Position numbers and translations under genes: made by a program
Notes under the pieces: generated by a model
The model's database searches: none
The model's input: the letters and a program-made list of their open reading frames with translations, nothing else
Told to the model about the DNA's origin: nothing
Part shown: positions 47,894 through 56,933 of the stretch, piece by piece
Layout of the letters: every line of letters starts with the position of its first letter
Numbering within the stretch: the first letter of the stretch is position 1
Source of the DNA: Pseudomonas mucoides
Lineage (GTDB): Bacteria > Pseudomonadota > Gammaproteobacteria > Pseudomonadales > Pseudomonadaceae
DNA length: 64,000 nucleotides
NCBI RefSeq assembly: GCF_015461845.1
Contig: NZ_JACOPW010000003.1
Coordinates: 372,001 to 436,000, forward strand
Reading direction: 5' to 3'

Positions 47894-49017
47894 GAAGCGC
47901 TGGTTGGGGTGGTGCTGGCGCTCGACGGTGCGGCTGGCGTTGGCGCAGCCGTGGCTGTCGAGGTGGTTGCTGCGGGTGCAGCCGATGCTGCTGGCGCCGG
48001 AGTCACTGGCTTGGCAGCAGGCGCTGGAGTCGGCTTGGCAACGGCAGGTTTTGCAGCAGCTGGTTTGGCCGCTGGTTTTGCAGCCGGTTTGGCAGCGGCA
48101 GGTTTGGCGGCTGGTTTTGCAGCCGGTTTAGCAGCGGCAGGTTTAGCGGCTGGTTTAGCAGCGGCTGGCTTGGCGGCAGTAGCGGGTTTCGCGGCAGCCG
48201 TTTTGGCGGCAGGTTTAGCAGCCGGTTTGGCAGCAGCTTTTACAGCGGGTTTAGCGGCAGGCTTGGCAGCAGCGGTTCGCGCAGCAACTGGCTTGGCAGC
48301 AGGTTTTGCAGCAGCCGTTTTGGCGGCTGGTTTAGCAGCCGGTTTAGCGGCTACGGCTCTTGCAGCAGCAGGTTTGGCAGCAGGCGATTTTGCAGCAGGC
48401 TTGGCAGCAGCGGTTCGCGCGGCGGCTGGCTTGGCGGCAGGTCTCGCAGCGGCTGTTTTAGCCGCCGGTTTGGCAGCGCTGGCAGCGGCTGGTTTTTTCG
48501 CAGCGGCAGGTTTTGCAGCAGTTTTCACCGCTGGCTTGGCAGCAGGCTTGGCCGGCGCTTTTGCAGCAGCTGGCTTGGCAGCGGCTTTCTTGACCGGTAC
48601 TGCAGCAGGTTTGGCTGCACGCAGGGACAACGCCTTGCCGACAGCCTCTTGTACACGACCGACGCCTTGGGCCAGTTTCAGGCTTTCTTGAGCATCGCGT
48701 TTGAGTTGCAGAATGTAGGCACGGGTGTCGGACTGACGATCCTTGAGGGCATCGAGCACGTCTTCGAGTTGCTGCACGCTGTCCTTCGCCTTGGCTTGTG
48801 CCTTGGCCTTGCCGGCCGACGCAGCGTCCTGCAATTTGGTACGGGACTTGTGTAATTTTTCCTGTGCTTTTCCGCGCTGTTTTTCCAGTTTGGCGAGCAG
48901 TTTTTCAGCATCAGCCAAGGCTTGGGAACAAGCGTTTTCCAAATGCTCGAGCAGGCTGCCCGACAGTTGTTGGAGTAAGTGCAACGGGGTATTTACAGGC
49001 TTCTTGGTGGCCGACAT
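47890..49017 (-). CDS. algP: AlgP (histone H1-like, KPAA-repeat protein)
   Basis: 375-aa protein. Residues 1-130 are helical (ADAEKLLAKLEKQRGKAQEK, phasin-like) and about 138-345 are a very repetitive tail of KPAA/KTAAA units (Lys/Pro/Ala), ending in an Ala/Pro/Ser/Thr tail. In P. aeruginosa AlgP (AlgR3) is a DNA-binding, histone-like regulator of alginate genes. The repeat DNA (47990-48600) is prone to length change. A poly-Gly/Ala reading of the other strand is an artefact. Close to algQ, as known. Confidence 0.92.
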   Translation of the reverse strand: MSATKKPVNTPLHLLQQLSGSLLEHLENACSQALADAEKLLAKLEKQRGKAQEKLHKSRTKLQDAASAGKAKAQAKAKDSVQQLEDVLDALKDRQSDTRAYILQLKRDAQESLKLAQGVGRVQEAVGKALSLRAAKPAAVPVKKAAAKPAAAKAPAKPAAKPAVKTAAKPAAAKKPAAASAAKPAAKTAAARPAAKPAAARTAAAKPAAKSPAAKPAAARAVAAKPAAKPAAKTAAAKPAAKPVAARTAAAKPAAKPAVKAAAKPAAKPAAKTAAAKPATAAKPAAAKPAAKPAAAKPAAKPAAKPAAAKPAAKPAAKPAAAKPAVAKPTPAPAAKPVTPAPAASAAPAATTSTATAAPTPAAPSSASTTPTSAS

Positions 49018-49209
49018 GGTTTACCTCCTGGCTGACGTGGGTGCGGCTCATACTAGACCTCTGCTGCTACCGCCGCTAGGGCATGTTGACAGTATCGAAA
49101 GCGTTGCGTTGCAACGGATCGAAAAACTTCTGCGCTTGTGCAAAACCAGTTCACCTTTGTGCGCATTCTCACTGGCATAATCCACCGCATTCCAGGTCGG
49201 AGAGTGCCC

Positions 49210-49875
49210 ATGTCGCGCTACCTTTTTTTATCGCTGTGCGTGTTTTTTTCAGTGGCTCAAGCCGACGAAAAAACCTCCGCAAATAACCCTCACGATCTTG
49301 CTTACAGCCTGGGCGCGAGCCTCGGTGAACGCCTGCGTCAGGAGGTTCCCGATCTACAACTTCAGGCACTGCTGGAGGGTCTGCAACAAGCGTATCAAGG
49401 CAAGCCACTGGCGCTGAAGGACGAGCAGATCGAGCGAATCCTGGCCGAGCATGAAGCCCAGCTCGCCGAGCAACCGGCGCTCCCGCAAAGCGAAGCCGCA
49501 CTGGAAAAAGAGCAGCGATTTCTCACTGAGGAAAAAGCCAAACCGGGTGTTCGCGAATTGGCCGATGGCGTGTTGCTGACAGAGCTGACTCCCGGCACCG
49601 GTGCCAAGGCCGGCCCAAATGGCAAGGTCCAGGTTTTGTATGTCGGGCGCCTGCCGGACGGCACGGTGTTCGATCAGAACAATCAGCCGCAGTGGTTCAG
49701 TCTCGACAGCGTGATCAGCGGCTGGCGCAGCGCACTGCAAAACATGCCGGTGGGTGCGAAATGGCGCCTGGTGATTCCATCGTCTCAAGCCTATGGCGCG
49801 GACGGTGCCGGCGACCTGATCGCCCCCTTCACCCCGCTGGTTTTTGAAGTCGAATTGCGCGGCGCTACCAGCTGA
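49210..49875 (+). CDS. FKBP-type peptidyl-prolyl cis-trans isomerase
   Basis: 221-aa periplasmic enzyme. ATG 49210 gives a signal peptide (MSRYLFLSLCVFFSVAQA, cut before DE). The FKBP_N dimerisation domain (about 25-120; DLAYSLGASLGERLRQ) is followed by the FKBP fold (about 125-221; VQVLYVGRLPDGTVFDQ and PSSQAYGADGAG). The second Asp and Trp positions are shifted relative to E. coli FkpA. It is divergent from algP and followed by a terminator. Confidence 0.9.
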   Translation: MSRYLFLSLCVFFSVAQADEKTSANNPHDLAYSLGASLGERLRQEVPDLQLQALLEGLQQAYQGKPLALKDEQIERILAEHEAQLAEQPALPQSEAALEKEQRFLTEEKAKPGVRELADGVLLTELTPGTGAKAGPNGKVQVLYVGRLPDGTVFDQNNQPQWFSLDSVISGWRSALQNMPVGAKWRLVIPSSQAYGADGAGDLIAPFTPLVFEVELRGATS

Positions 49876-49886
49876 AAAACAGGCAT

Positions 49887-49917
49887 AAAAAAACGGCGCG
49901 CAGTGCGCACCGTTTTT
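49887..49917. terminator. Terminator between the FKBP gene and algQ
   Basis: Stem ACGGCGCGCA/TGCGCACCGT (49893-49914) is flanked by AAAAAA and TTTTT, so it can serve the plus-strand FKBP gene and the convergent algQ. Confidence 0.85.
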
Positions 49918-49934
49918 AACTTGCCGGGAGGGAT

Positions 49935-50393
49935 TCAGGCCTGAACCGAGTCCTCTTCCTTGTGAGCGGTATGCAGCACTTCGATCAGGCAATCTTCCAG
50001 TTCGAAGCGTTCATGCAACAAGCCGCCCAACTCCTTGAATTTCTCCGCGACGCACTTGCCTGCATCACACAGGTCGTTGAACGCCAGCAGCTTCTCGGTG
50101 ATGACATCGATGCGCGGGTAGAGGGTCTCGGCCAGTTCCAGACCACGCTTGTCGTTGAAAGCCTTGGCCTCCCCCGTCAACTGCTCGTAGATCTCGAAGT
50201 GCCCGGCAGACACGTAATCGACCAGCACTCCGCAGAACTCCTGCAAGGGCTTTCGGTCCTCGCTCAGTGCTTCAGGCTTTGCACCGAGCTTGTCGTAGGC
50301 ATCAATCAGATCTTTGCGCTCCTGCAACCAGCGATCGATCAGCAGGTGCACTCCGCCCCAGCGTTCCTGAGCATTCTGACAACTTTCGAGCAT
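49935..50393 (-). CDS. algQ: AlgQ/Rsd anti-sigma-70 factor
   Basis: 152-aa helical protein (Rsd/AlgQ family) that binds region 4 of sigma-70 and shifts RNA polymerase use; in P. aeruginosa it affects alginate and siderophore genes. The start [23 protein letters not shown] is highly conserved and contains the sigma-binding helix. It lies near algP and dsbH, as in P. aeruginosa. Length is 152 against about 160 in P. aeruginosa. Confidence 0.92.
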   Translation of the reverse strand: MLESCQNAQERWGGVHLLIDRWLQERKDLIDAYDKLGAKPEALSEDRKPLQEFCGVLVDYVSAGHFEIYEQLTGEAKAFNDKRGLELAETLYPRIDVITEKLLAFNDLCDAGKCVAEKFKELGGLLHERFELEDCLIEVLHTAHKEEDSVQA

Positions 50394-50570
50394 GGTGATC
50401 TCTCTTCCCTTGTGGGTCAGCTGCTCTATGCCTGCTCGCCTCTTGTTACGTCAGTGGGCGGTCGGGCAGAGCGTCATCGAGCAACATAATTCCAATGACA
50501 CGTGCGGGCCAGATTATGCCCGCGCGACTGTGGCTTCAAGGTACGCAGGAGATAAAGTTCATACAAGTGT

Positions 50571-51122
50571 TTAATCACCCATCTGCACCCGGTGCGACGA
50601 CACGCCGCTGAGCGGTCGCTCACACGCGAGCCAGACGACGCGCAGCAACTGATAAACCCCCAGAATCGTCACCCCGACAAAGAACAGCAGGCTCCATTCC
50701 GGAATGCTCAGGTCGAACAATGTCCAGGAAATCTCGGCACAATCAGCGTTCCCTTTGAACATCTCCGTGACCCGGCACAACCAGGGCATGTTCTCGTACG
50801 AGCCTTCCAGGTCAGGCGGGCACGTCGACAGCACATGTGATGGGTCACTTTGCAGCAAAATCTGCCGCCACGCCGTAATCATGCCCGCGAGGCTGCAGAA
50901 GAATCCAAGTAACCAATACAGGAACGATCCAAAGCGTCCGGGGCCCTGCACGGAGGCTGTCAGACAAACACCCGTCAGCAACGCCAGACAAACCCGCTGC
51001 AAAACGCACAGGCCGCAAGGTTTGAGTCCGACCGCATATTCCAGGTAATAGGAAACGCCCAAGGCCAGGGAACCTGTAATGAAAACCATGAAAAACAAGG
51101 AGCGTGAGCAGGCCAAAGACAT
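50571..51122 (-). CDS. Disulfide bond formation protein B (DsbB-type, DsbH)
   Basis: 183-aa inner-membrane thiol oxidase with four transmembrane helices. The active cysteines are KPCGLCVLQR after helix 1-2 and a second periplasmic set, STCPPDLEG and NADCAEISW. It reoxidises DsbA and passes electrons to ubiquinone. Pseudomonas has two paralogues (DsbB and DsbH); this position beside algQ is the DsbH one in P. aeruginosa, from memory. Start ATG 51122. Confidence 0.9.
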   Translation of the reverse strand: MSLACSRSLFFMVFITGSLALGVSYYLEYAVGLKPCGLCVLQRVCLALLTGVCLTASVQGPGRFGSFLYWLLGFFCSLAGMITAWRQILLQSDPSHVLSTCPPDLEGSYENMPWLCRVTEMFKGNADCAEISWTLFDLSIPEWSLLFFVGVTILGVYQLLRVVWLACERPLSGVSSHRVQMGD

Positions 51123-51477
51123 GGCTTTTCCGTACCAGTAGAGACAGGTGGTTACGGTAGAGGAAAGCGCGCCAGCCTTTCAAGGCAGGCCGGCACGGAC
51201 ACTTCACCAGAAGTGTAGGGAATTCCCGACAGTGTCGAGAGGAATCGGTGTAGCCCTCTGTAGGACGTTGCCGACCAGGGACTACAAAGCCAAACACACG
51301 ACGCGTTTCGAGCCCCCTGAGAACGCCGCCCCGCCCATGTAGCAGCGGCCGAAGGCTGCGTCCGGCGGCGCAGCAGTCGTAAAATCAGGCGCTCTGGTTT
51401 ATCAGGTCGACCGCGTTATCTTTATGACGACTGCTTCGCAGCCGGACGCAGCCTTCGGCAGCTGCTACAGACCAGCC
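51123..51477. other. dsbH-hemY spacer with REP pair
   Basis: 355 bases without a gene. The first 215 bases hold the dsbH upstream region, in which I find no clear operator. From 51341 to 51469 there is an inverted repeat pair (listed separately). Confidence 0.5.
51341..51469. repeat. Inverted REP pair near hemY
   Basis: GTAGCAGCGGCCGAAGGCTG and CAGCCTTCGGCAGCTGCTAC-type arms enclose about 70 bases, with CGTCCGG/CCGGACG extending the pairing. A third repeat family, distinct in sequence from the GCGGGCAAGCCCGC and GCTCCGGGCGG families of this window. Confidence 0.8.
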
Positions 51478-52716
51478 TCAGGCGTAAACGGGAGTGGGCA
51501 ACGGTGCCGCCAGCAGGCGCTCATCGAGCATGCCCAGGCCTTCCTGGAACAACTGATTGCTGCGTTCCGTATCGCCCAGTTGCGCCAGCAACCGCGCCAA
51601 CTCCGCACAGGCTTCCGGATTGCGCTGAACCCGCAGACTGCTTTCAAGATAGTCTCGCGCCTTGCCCCACAAGCTGTTTTGCAGGCACAAGCGGCCCAGT
51701 GTCAGCAACAGGCTTGGGTCAGCCGGATGATCCTTGAGCCACCCCTCGGCAGTCTGCAGTTGCCGAGCCGGATCGCTGCCGCGAACCAATCCGTACAGGC
51801 GCGCCAGATGGCTGTCGTAATTGCGCTTGAGGGCTGTGCGCAGAACCTCCTCCGCCTCGACCTGCGCCCCCAGTTGTCGTAGCTGCTCGGCATAGGCCAG
51901 CACCAATTGCGGCTCCTGACGCTGAGCCGACGTAAGCTGTTGCCAGGCGCGAGTGAGCGATTGCAAACCGACCTTGCCGTCCTCTTCCTGATGCGCCGCC
52001 AGCGACAGGTTTTCACCCCACGCACGACGCTCCAGCTCGGCCAGTTCGGCGGGCGGCAGGACTTTATCCTTGCGCAACTCGGGCAACAGGCGAATCACCG
52101 CTGACCAGTCGCCACGCTGCTGAAGCAGGCGCTGTAACTGGCGCAATGTCTGGGCGTTATGGGGATGACGCTCATGCATGGCCTCAAGGGTGGCCAAGGC
52201 TCCGTCGGTATCGCCACGGTCGGTCTGCAATTGCGCATGACTCAAGGCAATCGCCAGTTCAGCCTGCGGTTGACGTTCGAGGGCGCGCTCCAGCAAGTTG
52301 TCGCTTTCTTCGTAATGACCCTGCTCGTTGGCGGCACGTGCCGCGCCGAGGTAATAGAGCAGTGGCTGGCGCTCGGCTTCGGCCGCCCGATGCAAATGAC
52401 GCTGCGCACTGGCCCAGCGACCTTCCGCCAGATCCAGCTGACCATGCTCGATCGCCACTTGCACCCGGCGGCTGCGATTGCGCCGCGACCAGGGATTGAC
52501 CACGCCACTGGAGGTCATCACCAGCTCAACCAGCACCTTGATGCCCCAGAACAGTAGCCACAACACCGCGATCAATGCGAGGGTCGCCCACAGGCTCGAT
52601 TCGTAACGAAAGCTCTTGTAGGCAATCAGCACGTATCCGGCATGCTCGGCAATCGCCAGTCCCAGCGCGGCAGCAGCGGCGATCACCAGGAACACGATCA
52701 CATAGAGGCGTTTCAT
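51478..52716 (-). CDS. hemY: HemY protein
   Basis: 412-aa inner-membrane protein with two N-terminal helices (about 5-22 and 42-62) and a TPR-rich domain facing the periplasm or cytoplasm (ALATLEAMHERHPHNAQTLRQ, SLLLTLGRLCLQNSLWGKARDY). Linked by operon to heme synthesis; role in tetrapyrrole handling is not proven. It overlaps hemX by 4 bases and is last in the hemC-D-X-Y run. Confidence 0.92.
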   Translation of the reverse strand: MKRLYVIVFLVIAAAAALGLAIAEHAGYVLIAYKSFRYESSLWATLALIAVLWLLFWGIKVLVELVMTSSGVVNPWSRRNRSRRVQVAIEHGQLDLAEGRWASAQRHLHRAAEAERQPLLYYLGAARAANEQGHYEESDNLLERALERQPQAELAIALSHAQLQTDRGDTDGALATLEAMHERHPHNAQTLRQLQRLLQQRGDWSAVIRLLPELRKDKVLPPAELAELERRAWGENLSLAAHQEEDGKVGLQSLTRAWQQLTSAQRQEPQLVLAYAEQLRQLGAQVEAEEVLRTALKRNYDSHLARLYGLVRGSDPARQLQTAEGWLKDHPADPSLLLTLGRLCLQNSLWGKARDYLESSLRVQRNPEACAELARLLAQLGDTERSNQLFQEGLGMLDERLLAAPLPTPVYA

Positions 52717-53867
52717 GGCGTTGCCTCCTGGGCGGTACCCGCAGCAGGCTTGGCCATTGGCTTGATCGAGTCTTCAGCGTTGACATTACGCCGCTCCAGA
52801 TACCCCTGGACCGCGCTCAGGGTACCCGTCAGATCCGGTGTCACGACCGTGACCCGTTGTTTGCTCAACTCGCCAACCTGCTCCAGCATCACTTTGCTCT
52901 GGGGGTTGTCCGGGTTGAAGTTGCCGGTCAACACGTCCCGCGCCTCCGCCAGCGCCTGGGTGTAAACCGCGGCCTGGCCATTGAGCGCGGCCCATTGCGC
53001 CTGCTCCAGCGCCAGGCTCAGGGCAAGGCGCACCTGGCTCAGGCTCTGCCCGGCCAACAGTGGACGGACATTTTTGTCAGCATTGAAGTCGATACGGATG
53101 TAACGGGAGATCTGATCCCACCACTGCGCCCAGCGACTGGCACCGTCGCCATCAGCGGTCAGGCCCAGCAGTGATTCACCCCGGTCCTTGTACTCGGGCG
53201 CCAGCTCGGTGAGGTCGATCACTTGATCACGCAATGCTCCCAGGCGCAGGAACAAGCCGGTGCGATCCGGCTGTTCTGTACTGCGCAACGCCACGAGGGT
53301 TTTGGCCACTTGCTCGCGAGCGGCGAAGGAACCCGGATCGTTCTGTTCACGGAGTATGTCGTCGGCACCCTGCACCAGCGCCTGGGCGCTGCTGATGTCC
53401 TGCAAGGCAGAGAGGCGCAGGCTGGCCAGACGCAGCAAGTGCTCGGCCTCGGCCAGGCGCCAATCCTTGCGGCTGGCACCGAGGACGGTTTCCAGGCGCT
53501 GGTTCAGACGCTGTTGATCGCCCTGCAACTGCGTGACCAGACGGGCGCGAGCATCCAGTTCATCAACGGCGGGCAACTGCTCCAAACGTGCGCTGATGCG
53601 CTGTTCATTGAGCCTGAGGCTTTGCGCCTGGTCGTTCAGCGCTTGCACCTGAGCCAGTTGCTGCTGGTTATTGGCTTGCAGGTGTCGCACCTGCCAGACA
53701 CCCCAACCGCCCACGGCAACACCGGCAGCGCCGAGCAGCAGCGCGACGATTGCCAGGCCATTGCCTCGGCGCTGCACGTCAGCGGGTGTCGCGGTTTCAA
53801 CCGGAGTTTCAACCGGCGCATCAAGCACTGGCTGGACGTCATCTTTAGGCAAGGCAGTTTCGCTCAC
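52713..53867 (-). CDS. hemX: HemX (uroporphyrinogen-III C-methyltransferase-like domain)
   Basis: 384-aa inner-membrane protein: an acidic/Pro N-terminus, one transmembrane helix (GLAIVALLLGAAGVAVGGWG, about 36-55), a coiled-coil (about 60-125) and a periplasmic HemX domain. Despite the database name, the SAM-methyltransferase fold is absent. Located 17 bases after hemD and overlapping hemY; it presumably acts with HemY. Function is not settled. Confidence 0.9.
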   Translation of the reverse strand: MSETALPKDDVQPVLDAPVETPVETATPADVQRRGNGLAIVALLLGAAGVAVGGWGVWQVRHLQANNQQQLAQVQALNDQAQSLRLNEQRISARLEQLPAVDELDARARLVTQLQGDQQRLNQRLETVLGASRKDWRLAEAEHLLRLASLRLSALQDISSAQALVQGADDILREQNDPGSFAAREQVAKTLVALRSTEQPDRTGLFLRLGALRDQVIDLTELAPEYKDRGESLLGLTADGDGASRWAQWWDQISRYIRIDFNADKNVRPLLAGQSLSQVRLALSLALEQAQWAALNGQAAVYTQALAEARDVLTGNFNPDNPQSKVMLEQVGELSKQRVTVVTPDLTGTLSAVQGYLERRNVNAEDSIKPMAKPAAGTAQEATP

Positions 53868-53883
53868 GTATCCATCCTTTGCA

Positions 53884-54651
53884 TTAGAGAACGGGTTCGG
53901 GATGCTCCCGTAACGCCGTCAGCAAAGCCGCGGCACTGGCGCCACGACAATCCACAACTGTTTGGGCCCCGGCGGCACGTGCCAGCCCGGCGACCCTGGG
54001 GCTTGGAACAAACAACGGCAACCGCGCCAATTGTGGCCAGGCAACGCCAGCCAGTTGATGCAGGTGCTCAAAACCTTGTCCACTGCTGACCACCAGCCCG
54101 TTCAAGCGTTCCGCTTCAATCCGGTCAGGCAGTGCCGCCGGCGGGTAATGCGGCAAGCCGCGACGGTACAACTCCAGATACTCGACACTAGCACCAAGCT
54201 CGCGCAAACGCTCTGCCAGGAGTTCACGCCCGCCTTCCCCGCGCATGATCAACACGCGCGGATCGGGCCGGTTGATAGCCTCGCGCAACCCGGGAAGTTC
54301 CAGCAAGGCTTCGCTGTCATCACCCTCGGCCGGAAAGCTCACGTCCAGCCCACGGCCCTCGAGGATCTGCGCAGTGGCGGCGCCGACACTGAACCACTTC
54401 AACGCAGGTGACTGCGGCCAATACCGGTCAACCAGATCAACACCGATTCTGGCCGCGGGTTTGCTGACCACGATCACCGCACAGAAGCGATCCAGTGTCT
54501 GAATCAGCGCGCGCATTGTGTCAGAGGCCGGGATTGGCTCGATTTCCAAAAGCGGCAAGCTGCTGCTGAAAATCCCCGCTTGCGCCAGAACATCGCTCAG
54601 CGCTGCGGATTCATCCGCAGGGCGCGTCAGCAGCAAGCGCCAGCCAGTCAC
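53884..54651 (-). CDS. hemD: Uroporphyrinogen-III synthase
   Basis: 255-aa enzyme that closes and inverts ring D of hydroxymethylbilane. Two-domain fold; recognisable segments [32 protein letters not shown] (for the usual TS-N-A motif) and [21 protein letters not shown] with VEYLELYRR; the C-terminal [16 protein letters not shown] ends it. Low conservation is normal for HemD. Its start overlaps the hemC stop by 4 bases. Confidence 0.93.
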   Translation of the reverse strand: MTGWRLLLTRPADESAALSDVLAQAGIFSSSLPLLEIEPIPASDTMRALIQTLDRFCAVIVVSKPAARIGVDLVDRYWPQSPALKWFSVGAATAQILEGRGLDVSFPAEGDDSEALLELPGLREAINRPDPRVLIMRGEGGRELLAERLRELGASVEYLELYRRGLPHYPPAALPDRIEAERLNGLVVSSGQGFEHLHQLAGVAWPQLARLPLFVPSPRVAGLARAAGAQTVVDCRGASAAALLTALREHPEPVL

Positions 54652-55589
54652 TCGTGACCTGCCTCGCCATACACCGCTTTCAGGATATCGTCGGCGCCCT
54701 GGCTCAAAAGGTCCTCGGCGACTTGCACGCCCAAGGTTTCAGCGTCAGCGCGTGGCGCACGGGCCTCTGCGCTGAGCAACAGGCCGCCACTTGGGTCTCC
54801 GACCAGGCCACGCAACCAGATCTGCTCGCCTTCCAACACGGCGTAGCAGGCAATCGGCACTTGGCAGCCACCGTTCAAATGTTTGTTGAGTGCACGTTCG
54901 GCGGTCACGCGAGTGGCAGTGTCCAGATGGTGCAGCGGTGCCAACAAGGCATGGATTTCGCTGTCGGCGGAGCGGCATTCGATACCGACTGCGCCCTGGC
55001 CACCGGCCGGCAGGCTGTCGTCGACACTGATGGCCGAGGTGATGCGGTCTTCGAAGCCCAAGCGAATCAGGCCAGCGGCAGCGAGGATGATGGCGTCGTA
55101 CTCACCCGCATCGAGCTTGGCCAGGCGCGTATTGACGTTGCCACGCAAGAAGCGGATCTGCAGGTCCGGACGACGGGTCAGCAGTTGAGCCTGACGGCGC
55201 AGACTGGAGGTACCGACGACGCTGCCTTTCGGCAACTCATCCAGGCTGGAGTAGGTGTTGGAGACGAATGCATCGCGCGGGTCTTCACGCTCGCAGATGC
55301 AAAACAGGCCAAGACCTTCGGGAAAGTCCATCGGTACGTCTTTCATCGAGTGCACAGCGATGTCGGCTTCATTTTCCAGCAACGCGGTTTCCAGCTCTTT
55401 GACGAACAGGCCCTTGCCGCCGATTTTCGACAGCGGCGAGTCCAGCAGCTTGTCGCCACGACTGACCATGGGCACCAGCGTCACGAGAAGACCGGGATGG
55501 GCCTCTTCCAGACGGGCTTTGACGTATTCGGCCTGCCATAAGGCCAGGGCGCTTTTGCGGGTGGCGATGCGGATTTCGCGAGAGGACAT
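54648..55589 (-). CDS. hemC: Hydroxymethylbilane synthase (porphobilinogen deaminase)
   Basis: 313-aa enzyme that joins four porphobilinogens. Start [20 protein letters not shown], substrate loop [13 protein letters not shown] and the dipyrromethane-cofactor Cys in [14 protein letters not shown] are all present. First gene of hemC-hemD-hemX-hemY. A 138-base gap with its own promoter region separates it from algR; AlgR is known to affect hemC in P. aeruginosa. Confidence 0.96.
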   Translation of the reverse strand: MSSREIRIATRKSALALWQAEYVKARLEEAHPGLLVTLVPMVSRGDKLLDSPLSKIGGKGLFVKELETALLENEADIAVHSMKDVPMDFPEGLGLFCICEREDPRDAFVSNTYSSLDELPKGSVVGTSSLRRQAQLLTRRPDLQIRFLRGNVNTRLAKLDAGEYDAIILAAAGLIRLGFEDRITSAISVDDSLPAGGQGAVGIECRSADSEIHALLAPLHHLDTATRVTAERALNKHLNGGCQVPIACYAVLEGEQIWLRGLVGDPSGGLLLSAEARAPRADAETLGVQVAEDLLSQGADDILKAVYGEAGHE

Positions 55590-55727
55590 GGATCAATCCG
55601 TACTGAATAGATACGGCGGATAATAACAGCTCAGCCAAATCCACTTTGACTTGAATCAGATACTGCGTGGCCTCCCTGGCCTGTATGTGCGGCAAGCGGG
55701 TGTGAAGTTCGCCCTGTGAACGGCGAA

Positions 55728-56474
55728 TTAAAGCTGCTGCATCATCTTGCGCACGCCGGCCACATGGCGTCGGCTGACGATCAATGCGTCGCCGTTCAGA
55801 CCTTTGAGGAACAGCTGAAAATGCCCCAGAGGTGTGCGCTGCAAGCGTTCGATACGCTCGCGGGCGACCAGGGCGTTGCGGTGGATACGCACGAATCGGT
55901 CACCAAATTCGTCCTCAAGGGCCTTGAGCGGTTCATCCAGCAACACTTCGCCGCTTTCATGGCGCAAGGTCACGTATTTGTGGTCGGCAATGAAGTAGAC
56001 CACCTGATCCAGTGGGATCAGCTCGATACCCTTTCGGGTTCGTGCACTGATGTGGCTACGCGGTCCGCTACCACTTTCGGCAGCGGGACGCGTCAGGGCG
56101 GCGAGCTGGAGACGATTGGGGCGCTCGGCTTTTTTCAATGCTTCGTGAAGATGTTCAGTACGCACAGGTTTCACCACATAGCCTACGGCGCTGGCCTGTA
56201 AGGCTTCCACGGCAAATTCATCGGGTCCTGTACAAAACACCACAGCGGGCGGAGTTTCGCGTTCGCACAACCGCGCAGCCACTTGCAGGCCGTCAAGGCC
56301 TGGCATGCGGATATCGAGCAACACGATATCCGGCTTGTGGCTGTCGATCAGTGCCAACGCCTCTTCGCCGTTCGTGGCGCTCGGCTCCAGGACACTGTAT
56401 CCCTCGAGTTCGCCGACCATTCGGCTCAGGCGCTCGCGGGCCAAGGGTTCGTCATCAACGATCAGGACATTCAT
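55728..56474 (-). CDS. algR: Response regulator AlgR
   Basis: 248-aa LytTR-type regulator. Receiver domain 1-120 with acidic pocket D7/D8 and phospho-acceptor Asp54 (LLDIRMPGLDG), Thr/Ser position in VVFCTGPDE and Lys in VGYVVKPV. LytTR DNA-binding domain about 145-245 (LIPLDQVVYFIADHKYVTL, RIHRNALVARERIERL). It controls alginate, twitching and virulence genes. ATG 56474 overlaps the ATGA of an upstream algZ remnant (56471-56692); the sensor AlgZ is otherwise missing. The usual ATG-coupled start is thus preserved. Confidence 0.95.
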   Translation of the reverse strand: MNVLIVDDEPLARERLSRMVGELEGYSVLEPSATNGEEALALIDSHKPDIVLLDIRMPGLDGLQVAARLCERETPPAVVFCTGPDEFAVEALQASAVGYVVKPVRTEHLHEALKKAERPNRLQLAALTRPAAESGSGPRSHISARTRKGIELIPLDQVVYFIADHKYVTLRHESGEVLLDEPLKALEDEFGDRFVRIHRNALVARERIERLQRTPLGHFQLFLKGLNGDALIVSRRHVAGVRKMMQQL

Positions 56475-56692
56475 ATTGCGCTGGATTCCTGCGTGAGTCT
56501 CGCACAAGGATAACGTAGACAGGTGAAGTGACGTCCGTCACCGCGATCCACGCTAAGACTAGCGCGAGGGCCAAAAAGTGCCGCGAAATCGGCGGCTAAA
56601 TTTTCAACTGCCGCGTGATTGGAGGCTCTGGCCCGCGTTGGCGAGGGATCGCCGTAGGGTTTGCCGATACACAATATGAACACCCCCTCTTC
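56471..56692 (-). pseudogene. algZ: Remnant of sensor kinase gene algZ (fimS), about 73 C-terminal codons
   Basis: Reading toward algR, the frame EEGVFILCIGKPYGDPSPTR, then SNHAAVENLAADFAALFG, PRASLSVDRGDGRHFTCLRY and PCARLTQESSAI ends in TGA overlapping the algR ATG. This fits the end of the AlgZ ATPase domain: an N-P-Y-like turn, the N-box-distal helix (E-N-L-x-x-x-F-A-A-L-F-G) and a last strand. An in-frame TAA (56693-56695) precedes it and there is room for only 240 more bases before argH, whereas AlgZ is about 350 aa. So the kinase domain start, histidine and membrane part are gone. I could not compare to databases. Confidence 0.7.
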
Positions 56693-56695
56693 TTA

Positions 56696-56933
56696 TAGTC
56701 AGTAATCGCACCAGAAAGTGCGGTGATCCTACTGTCCAACTGTAGACGGTTGCCGGGACGTTATTGCTCAAATGAAAAATATCGTTGCGCAATTTCCCGA
56801 AGGCTCACCTTGAGTATGGACCGCGCAATAAGAAAAAAACGTATCGACCAGTGTCAGCGACAGGATTGGCAACCCTGTTATTATCCGCGACAGCTTTCAA
56901 CGTCACTTTTCTCCAGCCGATACGAGCGAATTC
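56696..56933 (+). other. argH upstream region
   Basis: About 240 bases between the algZ remnant and argH with no credible coding frame. It is less GC-rich (for example 56760-56790 and 56826-56845) and should hold the argH promoter. I see no ArgR site I would defend. Confidence 0.4.

Noticed and set aside
47909..48691. 260-codon Gly/Ala/Leu-rich frame antisense to the algP tail
   Set aside because: It is just the reverse reading of the KPAA repeats. No start signal, no domain.
56604..56792. 62-codon minus-strand frame near the algZ remnant as an alternative gene
   Set aside because: It is out of frame with the AlgZ-like residues and shows no signal or domain; likely a chance frame in the argH promoter region.
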